Of a DNA stretch of 64,000 bases, positions 1-9,122 are shown piece by piece (the first letter of the stretch is position 1; each line of letters begins with the position of its first letter). Both the position numbers and the translations under genes were made by a program. Under the pieces are notes generated by a model. The model did not search any database. It saw only the letters and a program-made list of their open reading frames with translations, and was not told where the DNA came from. The DNA is taken from the NCBI GenBank assembly GCA_944989445.1, contig CALYLW010000057.1, positions 914,984 to 978,983 on the forward strand. Reading direction: 5' to 3'. Source of the DNA: Ampullaceana balthica. Its lineage: Eukaryota > Mollusca > Gastropoda > Lymnaeidae.

Positions 1-152
1 GGCAGACCCCTGTGGGAGTCCGTCCTGCAGCCGAGCTTCACTGGATTAGAGTCCCCCATGCGGGTTCTTATCGTTCTATTCTCCAAGAACGATTGTATCC
101 AGTCATGCATTTTCGCTGATATTCCCAATTGCTGGAAAAAGGTACAAAGTTA
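1..152 (-). pseudogene. LINE reverse transcriptase fragment, 5'-truncated and frameshifted
   Basis: On the minus strand, from about 150 down to 40, one frame reads LGISAKMHDWIQSFLENRT followed by an RTRMG segment, the usual stretch before the GLPQGS motif of non-LTR reverse transcriptases. The next part, LQDGLPQGSA (positions 30-1), is in another frame, so a one-base indel separates them. The coding direction runs off the left edge, so the catalytic YxDD part would lie outside the window. Homology stops abruptly near 152, as expected of a 5'-truncated LINE insertion. The clade (CR1, Jockey or other) cannot be decided from 50 residues. It is non-functional as seen. Confidence 0.75.
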
Positions 153-160
153 TCTATTAT

Positions 161-462
161 AAAATACGCCTAGGCGCGTCTTTCAGGTTCGGGTAACTAC
201 CAATAAAAATTTTGGTGTCGAGATTAACAGAGCGTTTTATTCGTCATTAAAATATTATGACATGATGTCATTGTTTGAGCTTAAGTTAATTTGTGAAAAG
301 TGAACAATGTTAAATGATACGTGATTTATTTGATGTGATTAAGATTAATTAATATTTTTTTATGATGATGTCCCGCGTTGTGTGTGCGCGCGAGTGTGCG
401 TGCGTGTGTGTATAAGTATGTTTGCGTGCCAAATAAAGCATGTGTGTGTGTGTGTGTGTGTA
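161..462 (+). repeat. Interspersed repeat ending in a GT-rich microsatellite
   Basis: The stretch starting with CGCCTAGGCGCGTC and continuing through TTTTGGTGTCGAGATTAAC matches 7279-7570 in the same order, including the terminal GTGTGTATAAGTATG part. A short piece of the start recurs at about 25123-25160. From 377 to 462 it becomes an alternating purine-pyrimidine GT/GC tract. At 7279 the repeat directly follows a core-repeat copy, so it is probably part of the same larger dispersed unit. No coding potential is seen. Confidence 0.6.
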
Positions 463-780
463 TGATGATTTATTTTACATATGTGCAGTATTATAAACAA
501 GAACCTGGGCATTTCTATAGTAAATAATATGGTAGTAATTTTATGCGTTAATGGAAAACCGAATCAATTAACTTTTGAAAAAGTTTTTGCTACTTATATT
601 TCTCTTAAATATTGTGTACCAAAAAATTGAAATATTATAATGCTACATGGGCTCTTCGATAGTAAATGCGATTGTTTTGGGATGATTGCTTTCATAGATG
701 GGGAAAAGAAGTTATCGTGGCTTTCTAACAAGACATTGAATTAGGTTTAGTTATAATATACTTACTTACTTACTTATACA

Positions 781-933
781 ATGTTCAGGGGTAAGATTGA
801 TGCTATGTGACGGCACACTTATTTTAATATAGAAGTGAGAGTTAGTGATATGTTTAGTTATAATATGTTCAGGGGTAAGATTGGTGCTAAGTGTCGGCAC
901 ACTTGTTTTAATATAGAAGTGAGAGTAACTGAC
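781..933 (+). repeat. 84-bp tandem duplication
   Basis: Two direct copies, 781-850 and 865-933, begin ATGTTCAGGGGTAAGATTG and include GGCACACTT and AATATAGAAGTGAGAG. They differ by a handful of substitutions. The first copy is preceded by a short (CTTA)n run. A related stretch with GGCACATTT and ATATAGAGGTGA occurs near 25160. The short open frames across it are not credible genes. Confidence 0.7.
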
Positions 934-1013
934 CTTTTCAATGGTTCTTTTCATTAGTATTGGCAGACGACCATAATGTCACCTAAACCTCGATGGCACT
1001 AAATCAAAATTAG

Positions 1014-1192
1014 CAATGTTACCTTTAAGCTGCGCGACTTCCCGGCGCACAGATATTGGACAGTCACCGCGCAACAGTTTAGAATTACAGCAAATGTTTT
1101 AAAATACTGCACATAAATGGATGCTCTGCAACTTTGCACATGTCTTTTTTTTTGCATTGCACACGGAACAACGAACCTTAGAGGGAACATTG
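1014..1192 (+). mobile_element. hAT-like MITE, CAATGTTCCCTCTAAG family
   Basis: The ends are inverted repeats: CAATGTTACCTTTAAG on the left and CTTAGAGGGAACATTG on the right, 14 of 16 positions matching. The interior has the CTGCGCG...CCGCGCA blocks also seen at 23505-23673, 53329-53462 and, degraded, 32920-33040. No clear target duplication flanks this copy (AAAATTAG versus TAACTTAT), but two sibling copies have 7-of-8 duplications, which fits hAT. It is non-coding. Confidence 0.7.
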
Positions 1193-1667
1193 TAACTTAT
1201 CCACTGTTAACATGCTTTTGGGCATAATTTAGGCTAAACTTTTATATTAAATTGTAAGTTTAATCCTTTTGAATTAATTATAGAAATATATGAAAAACAA
1301 TTTAAGGGAATTTAAAAAAAAAGATAAAAAATAAAACAACTAATCATCTATTCTATGTGTTACTTTGCCAGCACATGAGTGAAACCAGATTTTTTACAGA
1401 TAAAATGTGTATTTCTGGGTATTTAAGTATATCTGTGAAAAATGTTTTAAAAAACCACCTTCATCGTTTACGATAGCAAATGACTTTTTTTTGGACGAAT
1501 GCATGCATAGATGGCTACAAACAAAATGAAGGAATTATGGATTATGTCTGTGTATAATATGCAATTGCTTAAGACTGGTGATAATATGTGTCATAGTTGT
1601 GTTTATAAAGAGTGGCTACTTTGTGGCCTTTTGAAGGGTCCAACACATTGGTTGAGTTAAGCTTCAG

Positions 1668-1950
1668 TGATTGTGTATAAAAACTTACATTTTAATATAT
1701 AATTGTGTATAACAACTTACATTTTAATATATGATTGTTTTTTACAACATACATTTTAATATATGATTGTGTATAACAACTTACATTTTAATATATGATT
1801 GTGTATAACAATTTACATTCTAATATATGATTGTGTATAACAACTTACATTTAAATACATGATTGTGTATAACAACTTACATTTTAATATATGATTGTGT
1901 ATAACAACTTACATTTTAATATATGATTGTGTATAACAACTTATATTGTA
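1668..1950 (+). repeat. 32-bp minisatellite, about 9 units
   Basis: Units begin TGATTGTGTATAACAACTTA and end CATTTTAATATA. The first and third units carry substitutions (ATAAAAACT, TTTTTTACAAC); the later ones are nearly identical. The array ends in TTATATTGTAGG and is followed by Helitron-derived sequence. Confidence 0.9.
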
Positions 1951-2035
1951 GGATTTAACATCAGAATAGTTTGTCCTACACGCACAATACTGGGGCAATC
2001 TAGTCTAATTTTTAATGGAGATGTCAATATTATTG

Positions 2036-2238
2036 CACACCCTTTTGCGCGACTTCCGATGCACGTTTTGTATTAAAATAGAAGCTCAAATTTTTATAAT
2101 AAAGGCAAAAAGGAATTTAATGGGTAAGCCCGAAAAAACCCCATCAAGAGAATAAATCAAAATCGATCGCAGCGCCACTTAACAGCATTATAATTACATC
2201 CATACTTACATACAGACAACGGAAATTATGTATATTGA
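2036..2238 (-). mobile_element. Antisense Helitron fragment with intact 5' TC terminus
   Basis: Read on the minus strand from 2238, the sequence starts TCAATATACATAATTTCCG and continues through the TCTGTATGTAAGTATG and GGCGCTGCGATCGAT blocks of the complete Helitron at 59567-60081. The matching body extends to about 2036 (GCGCGACTTCCGATGCACG), after which homology is lost and no CTAG terminus is found. Its 5' end is the insertion target of the next Helitron at 2239. Confidence 0.7.
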
Positions 2239-2542
2239 CTAGTGTAACCCGTTAAAAATTACGGAAGTTTTCAAAATGAATACATTTCAGCTGAAATCTA
2301 TTAATTTTGAAAAATACACATCAGAATAATAAATTATGTAATACAGAACTTTTATTTATTTGTATTTCATTCATTTATTATCATATTCAACAATTTTATG
2401 TGGAACGTTCAAAAATTGTTATTTTTGGTGCAGTAATTTTATTTTATTATGTTGATCGCAGCGCCACCTAACAGCATTACAAATTTCGCAGAGCCACCTA
2501 GTTACATCCATACATACAGACAACGGGAATTATGTATATTGA
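2239..2542 (-). mobile_element. Complete non-autonomous Helitron, 304 bp, antisense
   Basis: On the minus strand it begins TCAATATACATAATTCCCG at 2542 and ends in CTAG at 2242-2239. Just before the end is a hairpin with CCGT and ACGG arms, about 10 bases from CTAG, as Helitrons require. The flanks are A at 2238 and T at 2543, matching the A/T target rule. It shares both termini with 59567-60081. It has no Rep/helicase coding capacity, so it must have moved with enzymes supplied elsewhere. Confidence 0.8.
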
Positions 2543-2557
2543 TTGTGTTCAATCTGC

Positions 2558-2900
2558 ATTAAAATATAGTTTACATCAGTGCTGTACCATTAAAATATAG
2601 TTTACATCAGTGCTGTACCATTAAAATATAGTTTACATCAGTGCTGTACCATTAAAATATAGTTTACATCAGTGCTGTACCATTAAAATATAGTTTACAT
2701 CAGTGCATGGTCGTCTTAACGCATAGGAACGTTGGGCATTTGCCCGGGGGCCCACGAGCATAGGGGCCCCATGGGAAGATGTTTATTTATATATATTATG
2801 TATATTTATTTTTCATTCCTGCGGAGGAGGGGCCCAACACTATTTCTTTGCCCGGGGCCCCAAACTGATGTAAAGACGGCTCTGCATCAGTGCTGTACAC
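2558..2900 (+). repeat. 31-bp minisatellite interrupted by a MITE
   Basis: Units contain ATTAAAATATAGTTTACATC and AGTGCTGTACC. About 4.7 almost identical units lie in 2558-2705, and the rest of the broken unit resumes at 2885. The interruption is the 179-bp element at 2706-2884. Confidence 0.85.
2706..2884 (+). mobile_element. hAT-like MITE, CAGGGCCGTCTTAA family
   Basis: The left end CATGGTCGTCTTAACGC and right end GTAAAGACGGCTCTG are imperfect inverted repeats of the CAGRGCCGTCTTWA type. A perfect 8-bp duplication CATCAGTG lies at 2698-2705 and 2885-2892. The unbroken minisatellite unit next door shows the target site contained it once. The interior has the diagnostic TTGCCCGGGGGCCCACGAG and GCCCGGGGCCCC blocks. 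A sister copy is at 8654-8835. Confidence 0.85.
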
Positions 2901-3019
2901 ATTAAATAGTTTTGATGTCTTACGTTTGATGTTTAACTTTAGAAAACTTATATAACAAGATTAATGAGTTATTACGTAACAAGATTAATGAGAACTTATG
3001 TAACAACATTAATAAGAAC

Positions 3020-3540
3020 TAGGGCTGCGAAAATTAACGATTAATTTCTCGATTAATCGTTATTATATATTTGTTTACGTACAAACTTCTCTCGCGTAAT
3101 ATTATATTTTATTTTATTAATTTATGTGGACCGGCAGACGTCAACTAAAAAATGGCTGACGGCATCAGCGCAGAACTGCGGATGGCAAAGTCGAAGATGG
3201 TGAAAACGTTTACTGTGTTCACTGCCATAAACAATTCTCTTTTAAAGGATCAAATACATCGCTGACACACCTCCTTCAGAACAAACACACGATCAAGTAT
3301 CAACACATTGTCATAAAATTTAGTTCAATATATTCTTAATTTTCAATGTCTGTGAGACAGGGGAAATAACTCAATTAAATTTTTAAAAGTCAATTACCTG
3401 TTTTTGTTACGTCCCTTGAAATGTTCAGTTTAATGACGTCATAAATTTCAATTTTTTGCTTTAATCGAAATTAACGATTAATTAATCGTTAATTTTTCAA
3501 AAGTTAACGATTAAATTTAAATTCATCGATAACAGCCCTA
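3020..3540 (+). mobile_element. hAT element, TAGGGCTG ends, deletion derivative (521 bp)
   Basis: The termini are TAGGGCTG and CAGCCCTA, with subterminal repeats rich in TTAACGATTAAT and ATTAATCG. A perfect 8-bp target duplication ATAAGAAC lies at 3012-3019 and 3541-3548, and the target is a unit of the 24-bp minisatellite. It retains a BED zinc-finger coding relic (3187-3306) but no transposase catalytic domain. Sister elements are at 8285-9114, 23168-23945 and 35724-36316. Confidence 0.9.
3187..3306 (+). pseudogene. BED-type zinc finger relic of a hAT transposase
   Basis: Frame 3187-3306 reads K-V-E-D-G-E-N-V-Y-C-V-H-C-H-K then QFSFKGSNTSLTHLLQNKHT. The C-x2-C pair (codons at 3214 and 3223), the aromatic F positions and the SLTxxLxxKH end match BED fingers of hAT transposases. 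The ATG at 3152 (MADGIS) is in another frame, so a one-base indel breaks the start. The relic at 8467-8572 has SLTYHLQRK, suggesting the first histidine ligand was at that position. The frame ends at a TAA at 3337. Confidence 0.7.
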
Positions 3541-3798
3541 ATAAGAACTCATGTAACAAGATTGACGAGAACTTATGTAACAAGATTAATGAGAACCTAT
3601 GTAACAAGATTAATGAGAACCTATGTAACAAGATTAATGAGAACGTATGTAACAAGATTAATAAGAACTTATTTAACAAGATTAATGAGAGCTTATGTAA
3701 CAAGATTAATGAGAACTTATGTAACAAGATTAATGAGGACTTATGTAACAAGATTAATGAGAACTTATGTAACAAGATTAATGAGAACTTATGTAATT

Positions 3799-5019
3799 GC
3801 GATGGTAGTAAATTTAATGAGTCAATGTGTGCAAGAAATTGACTGGAACGTAAGAAAAACTCTGAACCTTTAAATCACCAAAGTAGAAGATACATTTATC
3901 CTGCAGTGATTGAATATTTTCAGAAATCAAATTTATCTACATGTGTTTATTGATTTCAGCATTGTTCTGGTTTCTAGATGATTTCATACACTTGATAAAT
4001 CATGTGAAAGTTCCCCTGAAAAAATTTGGTTTTGCAAAGATCAAGCTGATTTTTCGTAAAAGCAGACACTTTGTCCCTGATAGTAATTTCATGTGTCTGC
4101 TTTCCTTGCAGAGATAAATTAAGTTTATACATTTCCTCAAACGTGTAAGCCAGTAAGATAGAAAAGAAACCCAAAAGCTTTCGTTCAACTTATAAACAGG
4201 CTAAATTTTTTTCTCCAAGAAACTCTCGCACAGCATCACGTAATTCAAACAGTATGTTAAACACTCACCCTCCCTTTGATAACCAGGCATTTTGGGCCTG
4301 TGCAACACGTATCGCCACAAAAAATGATGCTCTTAAAACCTTTTCATTGACAATGGTTGCATGTCGTATGCAGGACTTATGACGTCATGTGAATGTTTTA
4401 GCGCACAAAGTATTCCAATAGTTTCTCCTAGCAGACATTATAATTAGTTTTCAGATGTCTTCAGAGTTTAGCAGGTTTCATCGCTTCATTTGCAAGAATT
4501 TTCCAGCATATTACACACTGTGGTGTGGGTTCATCGTCTGCTATGACCATATAAATCCCAAGCGCAAATACTCTTTATCATTTCGTCGCATGACAATTCG
4601 TCTTATTTCCTTTCTATTCACACACAGATTGTGAGTATGAGTATGAGGAATATTAATTGTTGTCCTACTCCTTATGTTTGGTTATTTTCTTTATTAGAAA
4701 TGTATCCATGTGTTCGATCATATTAATTAATGTATTACTTTAATAATTGTTATACTAATTTAAGGATAATTTACTAATCGTGTTCAAAAAACTATTTTTG
4801 AATGTTAATATAACAACTATTGCTATAGTCTTCTAGAATCTAGAGTGACGTCATTTGTATTTCGGTATAGCTAAGAGTAGATATGGAATCAAAACATATT
4901 GTTTCCGGCGCTATGTTCTCGCCATTGAGTGATTAAAATTAATCAATATATTCTAAATGTGACAACATTTATACATTTTCATGTTCTTAATTTAATACTA
5001 GTAATAAAAGCTGGAATGA
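3799..5019. other. AT-rich stretch with no recognised feature
   Basis: Single-copy-looking AT-rich sequence. TGACGTCA-type sites occur near 4380 and 4850. The minus-strand frames of about 60 codons around 4000-4180 overlap each other and show no motif. I see no RNA gene or repeat terminus. Confidence 0.4.
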
Positions 5020-5480
5020 GCATTTAAACCCAATTTCCAACAAAGAATTTCCAATTTTTTTATTCAAGGGAAATCATTCTAGATTACATTAAAATTCATT
5101 TTAAATAAGTTATTCTGAAACTACACAAAATATGACGTCATATCCCATCACGCTACATCACACCAAGAATGTGTCAATATAATGCGCACTACGCAACAGT
5201 CTAACATTAGCATTAACAAAGCGGGAAAACCCCATTAAATATCATTCTCGATTACATAAAAGTCATTTCAAACCAATTAATTTGAAAGTAAACAAAACAA
5301 TTGCTATCTACAAATTGCTTCTAAAATTAGAAGAGTCGAACAAGTGTGACTACTTCCACAATTCCGCCTCCAACATAGTTCCAATTATTATTATCTACCG
5401 TTTGGCGTTTGTTTCAACCCGATAGCTAATATAGCTTGCGAGAAATTGATAAAATACTGATATTTCTTCGGGATTTTTTT
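5020..5480 (-). repeat. Inverted paralogue of 47360-47830
   Basis: Shared blocks, in opposite orientation, include CCAACAAAGAATTTCC, ATCATTCTAGATTACAT, the AATATAATGCGCAC region, CAATTGCTATCTACAAATTG and CGATAGCTAAT. The other copy lies just downstream of a core-repeat copy. The nature of the repeat is unknown and no coding frame is conserved. Confidence 0.6.
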
Positions 5481-5519
5481 ATTTTGCAGGAAATTATGTA
5501 AAACTTTTCGTAATTTCTT

Positions 5520-5746
5520 TTTGCCCGTGCACATCCTTGGGACATCCTTAGCATATCTGCAAAGGCCCGAACCCTCTATCTGGTATGGTTCAGGAGGAGT
5601 TGCTGTTCAAAGCTCGAACAGACAGGACAGACATGTCAAATATGTAAAGCAATTATTCCCAATGGAAATTGCGTTAAAAATTAAAATGAAATGCTTTGCT
5701 CGTGGACCACCAGGCACATCTCCGCGGAACACAGTTGAGAACCACT
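5520..5746 (-). mobile_element. hAT-like terminus, CAGTGGTTCTCAAC type
   Basis: On the minus strand from 5746 the sequence reads CAGTGGTTCTCAACTGTG then TTCCGCGGAGATGTGCC, the familiar hAT/Charlie-style end. The opposite terminus was not found, so the left limit is arbitrary. A 113-codon plus-strand frame runs across this element and into the next minisatellite and is judged spurious. Confidence 0.5.
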
Positions 5747-5851
5747 GCTCTAAATCACCATCTTCATCGTCACTTATATGTCATCTTCTATATCTGAAAT
5801 TTTTTGCAAATATCTTCTTAACCATTGTTGCTACCCTTCTTCGATATCTAC

Positions 5852-6388
5852 ATTTATTGTAATCAACTTCAAACATTTCTTGTAATCAACTTTTAGCATT
5901 TCTTGTAATCAACTTTTAGCATTTCTTGTAATCAACTTCAAGCATTTCTTGTAATCAACTTCAATCATTTCTTGTAATCAACTTCAAACATTTCTTGTAA
6001 TCAACTTTTAGCATTTCTTGTAATCAACTTCAAGCATTTCTTGTAATCAACTTCAAGCATTTCTTGTAATCAACTTTTAGCATTTCTTGTAATCAACTTC
6101 AAGCATTTCTTGTAATCAACTTCAAGCATTTCTTGTAATCAACTTCAAACATTTCTTGTAATCAACTTCAAACATTTCTTGTAATCAACTTCAAACATTT
6201 CTTGTAATCAACTTCAAACATTTCTTGTAATCAACTTCAAGCATTTCTTGTAATCAACTTCAAGCATTTCTTGTAATCAACTTCAAACATTTCTTGTAAT
6301 CAACTTCAATCATTTCTTGTAATCAACTTCAAACATTTCTTGTAATCAACTTCAAGCATTTCTTGTAATCAACTTCAAGCATTTCTTC
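5852..6388 (+). repeat. 23-bp minisatellite, about 23 units
   Basis: Units contain CTTCAAGCATTTCTTGTAAT. Variation is mostly CTTCAA(G/A/T)C versus CTTTTAGC. It lies on the left side of the flank (6389-6835) that precedes core copy 1. The inverted relative near 30.6-31.8 kb lacks this array but has expanded a different unit. Confidence 0.95.
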
Positions 6389-6835
6389 TTAGCTATTTTT
6401 TCAAAATGATATAACATATGCCTTGAAAATTTAACAAAGTCTGAAAGTAAAGCATACAAGTAAATGAAGTAAAGAATACAAGTAAATCAAGTATAGCATA
6501 CAATCTCCTACATACATCTCATATGAAAGGTAAACCACTCTCTGCCGTAGTAATTATTTCTGCGACAACTCGTCCAATACGTTTTTCCCTGTACTGTCTG
6601 TATTATTAATCTGTTCTGATAGGTATATATTGAAATCAATTGTGGAGCCACGTCTCTTTGTATGATATGTTATAGAAACTGTTCTATGGTCTACAGAGTT
6701 ATCATGACTTTGAACTAAATAGGTGTTACGTCAATCACAAAACATGTAAGTGTTTATGACAATTATTTACTCAAACAAGATTTGAAGGTTTCCAAGTAAG
6801 TGCTGGCCCTAAGCTATACACAGCACTGTGTATAC
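6389..6835 (+). repeat. Core-repeat flank, paralogous to 30601-31790 inverted
   Basis: Ordered matches to the minus strand of the 30.6-31.8 kb locus include AATGATATAACATA(T/G), TTAACAAAGTCTGAAAGTAA, CATACATCTCAT, GTGGAGCCACGTCTCTTTG and AACTAAATAGGTGTTACG. Between 6445 and 6505 there are only two to three degenerate copies of the AAGTAAATCAAG...CATAC unit that forms a 33-unit array at 30964-31709. Confidence 0.75.
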
Positions 6836-7274
6836 CAGGGGTAAGAGAAATCTAGCAATTCATTGGTACAGTATCCCCAATAAAAGGGAACGAAGTTAAG
6901 TGGCAAGCCACTTAGAGATACAGAAGATTAGTTTTTGATGGACACTGTTTCGCGCGGATACAATAACTTGACATCAAATATGTGACAGTGATTAAATTAA
7001 ATTCATAGCTTCCATAATTTTAAATAGAAATTATTTTTAAAATCCCTATTTTTCATTAAATTATTTATTTATTTCTGTATAATTTCGTGTTATATAAAAC
7101 AAAGTTTTTACGTAATACAAATCACGAAAACTGTTTCTTATAGACTAAATATTTAATAAAAGATACAGACATTTTTTTAAATCTTCTCATTTATCTTGCG
7201 GACTCATTTGTTTTACGTACATGCTCATTTAATAGATCAGTACCGGTGCTTTTTAGTGCGCGCTGACTGGAAAT
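6836..7274 (+). repeat. Core repeat copy 1
   Basis: Left block: GGGTAAGAGAAATCTAGC, then AAAGGGAACGAAGTTAAG and the near-palindrome TAAGTGGCAAGCCACTTA (8-bp arms). A middle of about 330 bp includes TTTACGTAATACAAATCA and ATTTATCTTGCGGACT. Right block: CAGTACCGGTGCTTTTTAG then TGCGCGCTGAC. It is followed at once by the repeat at 7279. No reading frame is conserved among copies, so it is taken as a non-coding dispersed element of unknown class. Confidence 0.8.
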
Positions 7275-7278
7275 CCCT

Positions 7279-7570
7279 ATATATATTGCGCCTAAGCGCG
7301 TCCGTCAGTCAGTCAGTGTGAAGCTCAAATGCGGGGTAACTCCCGATAATAAAATAAATTATTGCAAATTAAGAAGTAAAAATAATAAACATTTTGGTGT
7401 CGAGATTAACAAGAAGCGTTTCTCACCATAAAATATGTGACGTGACGTAATAGTTTGAGCTCATAATAATTTGTAAAAAGGAAACAAAGTAAAAAGAGCC
7501 GTGGTTATTTTAATGTGATTTTTTATGTTAATATCCCACTGTATGTGTGTATAAGTATGCGTGTGCACGT
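7279..7570 (+). repeat. Paralogue of the 161-462 repeat
   Basis: It starts ATATATTGCGCCTAAGCGCG, matching the start at 161, and carries TTTTGGTGTCGAGATTAAC, the TAGTTTGAGCT block and the GTGTGTATAAGTATGCGTG tract. It immediately adjoins core copy 1, so in this locus the two form one continuous unit. Confidence 0.65.
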
Positions 7571-8276
7571 GTGTAAATCAGAGAGTGTGTTTATGTTCTT
7601 TTTTTGTTGTTGTGTGTGAATCATTGAGTGTGTGTGTGTTCTTTCTTTTTGTTTTTGTTGTCAACTAACTGTGATGAAACGGTTTATTTATTGCGCCTCT
7701 AACAAGAATACGTATATCTTTTTAAAAAAATTAAATAATTAATAGTTACATTTTACACTGTTTTCTTTATCTATTTGTATTTTATCCAGCCGTTCGAAAA
7801 ATGTATTTGCTTTAATCTTTCTCCAGATGTCTACATTCATGTTAATCGTTAATCTACCTTACGTTTTGTTTACAAACCATAGTCACAGTTTTCTTAAGTG
7901 TAATATTTTAAAAATATTTATATACTATTATTTCCTTTATTATAAAATACACAGTGTCATTTTATCACTTTTCGTTATATCTTTATATATGCTTAAATTT
8001 AATTACTTTATGTAATTGACATTTAAAAAGATTGTTATAAATAATCAAATACTAATATTTTTTTCTATGCATTAGAGATAGAAGGCACATGAGTAAATCC
8101 AGATACCAACCGAACACTAGCTTAGCCACTGTTAATGTTCTTTTTGAATAAATTAAGCTCAACGTGATGGGTAAATTAAATTTATATATAGAATAATGTA
8201 CAGGGAATGGAATTTTTACCTTCTAAAAAGTATTTGTTCGTTCATTAAAAAAATCATTTATTTACTCCTAAGTCTT
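7571..8276. other. AT-rich stretch, no feature recognised
   Basis: Contains a loose GT/T-rich stretch to about 7660, then AT-rich sequence. A 62-codon frame at 7827-8015 is hydrophobic only because of its T-rich composition. Nothing else is seen. Confidence 0.35.
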
Positions 8277-8466
8277 ATTAAAATTAGGGCTGTTATCGAT
8301 TAATTTAATTTTAATAGTTAACTTTTGAAAAATTATCGATTAATTAATCGATAATTTCGATTAAAACCAAAAATAGAAATTTATGACGTCATTAAACTGA
8401 ACATTTCTCACGGACATAGAAAATTAAGAATATTTTGAACTAAATTTCATGTAAATGTGTTGATAC

Positions 8467-8572
8467 TTGATTTGCGCTGAAGGTGGTACGTCAGCGATGT
8501 ATTTGATCCTTTAAAATAGAATAGTTTATGGCAGTGAACACAGTAAACGTTTTCACCATCTTCGACTTTGCC
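8467..8572 (-). pseudogene. BED zinc finger relic in hAT copy 2
   Basis: The minus strand reads DGENVYCVHCHKLFYFKGSN followed by TSLTYHLQRKS. Compared with 3187-3306 the finger residues and the YHLQRK segment agree, giving a consensus C-x2-C ... H-x4-(H) BED finger. The expected last histidine is replaced after RK by a local deletion. No catalytic DDE/RNase H-like domain remains. Confidence 0.65.
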
Positions 8573-8653
8573 ATCCGCAGTTAGCTTAAAAAACAACATA
8601 TTTGCTCAACTTTCTAGTTATATGTTTAAATTTAACTGCGCTAAAGATGTCAG

Positions 8654-8835
8654 CAGGGCCGTCTTAACGCATAGGCCCGTTGGGAATTTGCCCGGGGGCC
8701 CACGAGCATATGGGCCCCATGGGAATATGTTTATTTATATATTATATATATATATTCATTTTTTTATTCCTGCGGGGGAAGGGCCCAACACTATTTCATT
8801 GCCCGGGGGCCCAAAACGGTGTAAAGACGGCTCTG
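8654..8835 (+). mobile_element. Nested hAT-like MITE, CAGGGCCGTCTTAA family
   Basis: Ends CAGGGCCGTCTTAACGC and GTAAAGACGGCTCTG, with target duplication GATGTCAG / GCTGTCAG (7 of 8) at 8646-8653 and 8836-8843. The interior matches 2706-2884, including GTTTATTTATATATTATATA. It interrupts the hAT element at 8285-9114 and is therefore younger than it. Confidence 0.85.
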
Positions 8836-9122
8836 GCTGTCAGCCAATTTTTAGTTGACGTCTGCCGGTCAACATAAATTAATAAAATAAAATTTAATAT
8901 TACGCGGGAGATGTTTTGTACGTAAAAAATATAATTAAATTATTATTAATTATTAATAATTTATTATTTATTACTAAAATTTTAAAAAAATATTATAAAT
9001 ATTTTCTTAAATTTTAATCGAATTGTTATCGATTAAAATTATTTTAATCGATATTTAATCGATAAAATTTTTAACGATTAATCTAGAAATTAATCGATAA
9101 TTTCCGCAGCCCTAATTAAAAT

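Larger units (their letters stand above)
2945..3798 (+). repeat. 24-bp minisatellite split by a hAT element
   Basis: Units read AACAAGATTAATGAGAACTT plus ATGT. About three units lie left of 3020 and about ten lie at 3541-3798. Open frames of about 100 codons exist on both strands only because 24 is a multiple of 3; they are not genes. Confidence 0.9.
8285..9114 (-). mobile_element. hAT element, TAGGGCTG family, with nested MITE (830 bp)
   Basis: Ends TAGGGCTG and CAGCCCTA, with a perfect 8-bp duplication ATTAAAAT at 8277-8284 and 9115-9122. Internal sequence from about 8390 to 8600 is the reverse of 3140-3440, including the BED relic, so its coding strand is minus. A CAGGGCCG MITE sits inside it (8654-8835). 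The right-hand 180 bp is a low-complexity series of ATTAATCGAT subterminal repeats. Confidence 0.9.
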
